Origin: Pseudomonas typographi
GTDB lineage: Bacteria > Pseudomonadota > Gammaproteobacteria > Pseudomonadales > Pseudomonadaceae
Direction: 5' to 3'
Length of the DNA stretch: 64,000 bases
NCBI RefSeq assembly: GCF_014694385.1
Contig: NZ_JAAOCA010000003.1
Coordinates: 180,255 to 244,254, forward strand
The notes under the pieces are model-generated. The model saw only the letters and a program-made list of their open reading frames with translations, searched no databases and was not told the DNA's origin. The translations under genes and the position numbers were made by a program. Within the stretch, counting starts at the first letter, position 1, and the number at the start of each line of letters is the position of its first letter. Shown one piece after another: positions 62,871 through 64,000 of this stretch.

Positions 62871-63554
62871 TCACAGTGGCACATCACCCAGTTCGTCGAT
62901 GGAATGGCGCACTGTGCGGGCGGTACTCATCACATGTTGGCGCATCAACTTAGCCAGGCGGCTACCGTCGCGGTCGGTGAGCGCCTTGAGGATTTTTTCG
63001 TGTTCGTTGACGGCCTGTTTCCAATCGTCGGGCCGCTGGCGCACGGTGTGCCGAATGTTGCGGATACGTAACTCAAGGCTTTTATAAAGTGCCAATAACG
63101 AGGCATTGCCTGCCGCCTCGAAGATGGCGAAATGAATGGCCCGGTTGAGCCGCGAATAATCCAAATGGCGGGACTCGTGATAAGCGCCGACCATGGCCTG
63201 GTGCATCGTGGTGATGGCCTGTAACTGTGCCGGCGTGATGGTCTCACAGGCGAGTTCACAGGCCAGCGCTTCCAAACTGGCAATGATTGGAAACAGCTCT
63301 TGCAGCTCCTGATCCGTAATCGTCGCCACTTGCGCACCGCGCTGCGGCAGCAGCTCGACCATCCCCTCCGCGGCCAGGGCTTTGAGCGCCTCACGCAGTG
63401 GAGTGCGGGAGATATCGAAACGCGCGCAAAGCTCCTTTTCCGGGATTTTCTGCCCGGGCCCCAACTCACCGCTGACGATCATGTCACGCAGGTGGTCTAC
63501 GGTTTCACTGTGCAACGTCTTGCGTCTTATGGTTCTTGTTTCTGGCACGCTCAA
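62871..63554 (-). CDS. GntR-family regulator with FCD domain
   Basis: About 227 residues. Winged helix at the N-terminus (LRDMIVSGELGPGQKIPEKELCARFDISRTPLREALKALAAEGM) and an all-helical FCD effector domain after residue 85 (LEALACELAC; NRAIHFAIFEAAGNASLL; NEHEKILKAL) with metal-ligand type Asp/His residues. I favour the TTG ending at 63554 with GGAG 6 bp upstream; a frame to 63593 has no ribosome site. It probably senses the imported amino acid and controls the downstream operon. Confidence 0.9.
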   Translation of the reverse strand: MSVPETRTIRRKTLHSETVDHLRDMIVSGELGPGQKIPEKELCARFDISRTPLREALKALAAEGMVELLPQRGAQVATITDQELQELFPIIASLEALACELACETITPAQLQAITTMHQAMVGAYHESRHLDYSRLNRAIHFAIFEAAGNASLLALYKSLELRIRNIRHTVRQRPDDWKQAVNEHEKILKALTDRDGSRLAKLMRQHVMSTARTVRHSIDELGDVPL

Positions 63555-63723
63555 ACCGGGTCTCCTGGGCTCGTTGACAGGCCAAGGCAGCAACGCGAAC
63601 TACGAAGCCGCCCAGGTGCGCTGACTTAGCCACCGGTGTGGGTAATTGTCCAGAGGCGGATGCGTAAAACCTGCTAGGCGATGCACACGCCCGTGAATGG
63701 CGGCCCCCGCACGCTGCCGCTGT

Positions 63724-64000
63724 TCAGCCCTGCCCGGCCGCCGCCACCGCTGCCCAGCCCTGCGCCACCTGGGCCCGCAACCCCTCGACATCCACGGCCA
63801 GCAAGCGACCACCCTGCTTGAGCAGGCGCCCATCGGCGATGACCGTATCCACATCCGCCGCGCTGGCCGACTGCACCACGCTGGCTGCCGGGTCCGTCAG
63901 TGGCATCATGCCCAACCCGCGCGGGCTGATCAGGACCAGGTCGGCGCGTTTACCGACCGTGATCGAGCCGGTGACCGCCCCCAGCCCCATGGCGTTGGCC
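63724..64000 (-). CDS. amidohydrolase/deaminase family protein, C-terminal part
   Basis: The frame enters from the right edge; the visible end contains MGLGAVTGSITVGKRADLVLIS, the standard late segment of cytosine-deaminase/chlorohydrolase-type metal hydrolases (TLGGA-x3-LGL-x4-GSI-x2-GK-ADLV pattern), then VDTVIADGRLLKQGG. Stop at 63724. The catalytic metal site lies outside the window. It is on the same strand upstream of the GntR gene and may belong to the same catabolic locus. Confidence 0.85.
   Translation of the reverse strand, partial: ANAMGLGAVTGSITVGKRADLVLISPRGLGMMPLTDPAASVVQSASAADVDTVIADGRLLKQGGRLLAVDVEGLRAQVAQGWAAVAAAGQG

Overview
The window reads as a high-GC Pseudomonas chromosome. 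The grounds are the close match of several products to what I remember of Pseudomonas proteins (XenA, NfuA, B12-dependent MetH, TauABCD, a LOV histidine kinase), dense 4-bp gene overlaps, and a sigma-54 type promoter in front of a type IV pilin gene. I saw no rRNA, tRNA, CRISPR array, intact insertion sequence or prophage structural gene.

Layout. 1-10.3 kb: an organosulfur-scavenging region. A minus-strand operon (permease, ATPase, binding protein, acyl-CoA-dehydrogenase-like flavoprotein, luciferase-like monooxygenase) diverges from a plus-strand tauABCD operon across a 299-bp control region rich in inverted repeats. An MFS exporter follows. 10.4-17.4 kb: a Dps-like protein, a family III CoA-transferase, and a CecR-like TetR repressor divergent from a complete EmrA-EmrB-outer membrane factor efflux operon with a perfect operator-like palindrome between them. 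17.4-25.0 kb: aldo/keto reductase with divergent LysR, tartrate/malate-type dehydrogenase plus Nudix hydrolase, AEC transporter, and a BvgAS/EvgAS-type phosphorelay. 25.0-25.7 kb: a gene-free stretch holding a Fur-box-like site, a promoter-like sequence and a strong terminator about 143 nt downstream, a candidate iron-responsive small RNA. 25.7-28.4 kb: a MarR-isochorismatase-like-small membrane protein-MFS operon.

28.5-33 kb is the accessory part: a KfrA-like coiled-coil DNA-binding protein, a lone tyrosine recombinase with all catalytic residues, an AT-rich repeat-bearing segment, a 5'-truncated and frameshifted cytochrome c pseudogene, two tiny membrane proteins, and two copies of a ~150-bp element with terminal inverted repeats (a third degenerate copy lies at 41.9 kb). 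32.8-43.2 kb returns to housekeeping: cobE-cobM, nfuA, an acyltransferase, metH with a MetR-like site upstream, quinone oxidoreductase-like and AraC genes, a thioredoxin and a zinc alcohol dehydrogenase.

43.4-51.6 kb: mltA, a three-subunit membrane-bound sugar/alcohol dehydrogenase (small subunit, GMC flavoprotein, di-heme cytochrome), ogt-type methyltransferase, a dCache chemoreceptor and xenA. 51.7-56.7 kb: a LysR regulator, an isolated pilin gene, a Sel1-repeat protein, a LOV blue-light histidine kinase with a separate divergent single-domain response regulator, and a DUF1275 membrane protein. 56.7-58.2 kb: a patch of small genes including two 73-residue paralogues. 58.3-64 kb: an amino-acid-type ABC transporter operon ending in an SHMT-like PLP enzyme, with a GntR/FCD regulator and an amidohydrolase (cut by the window edge) upstream.
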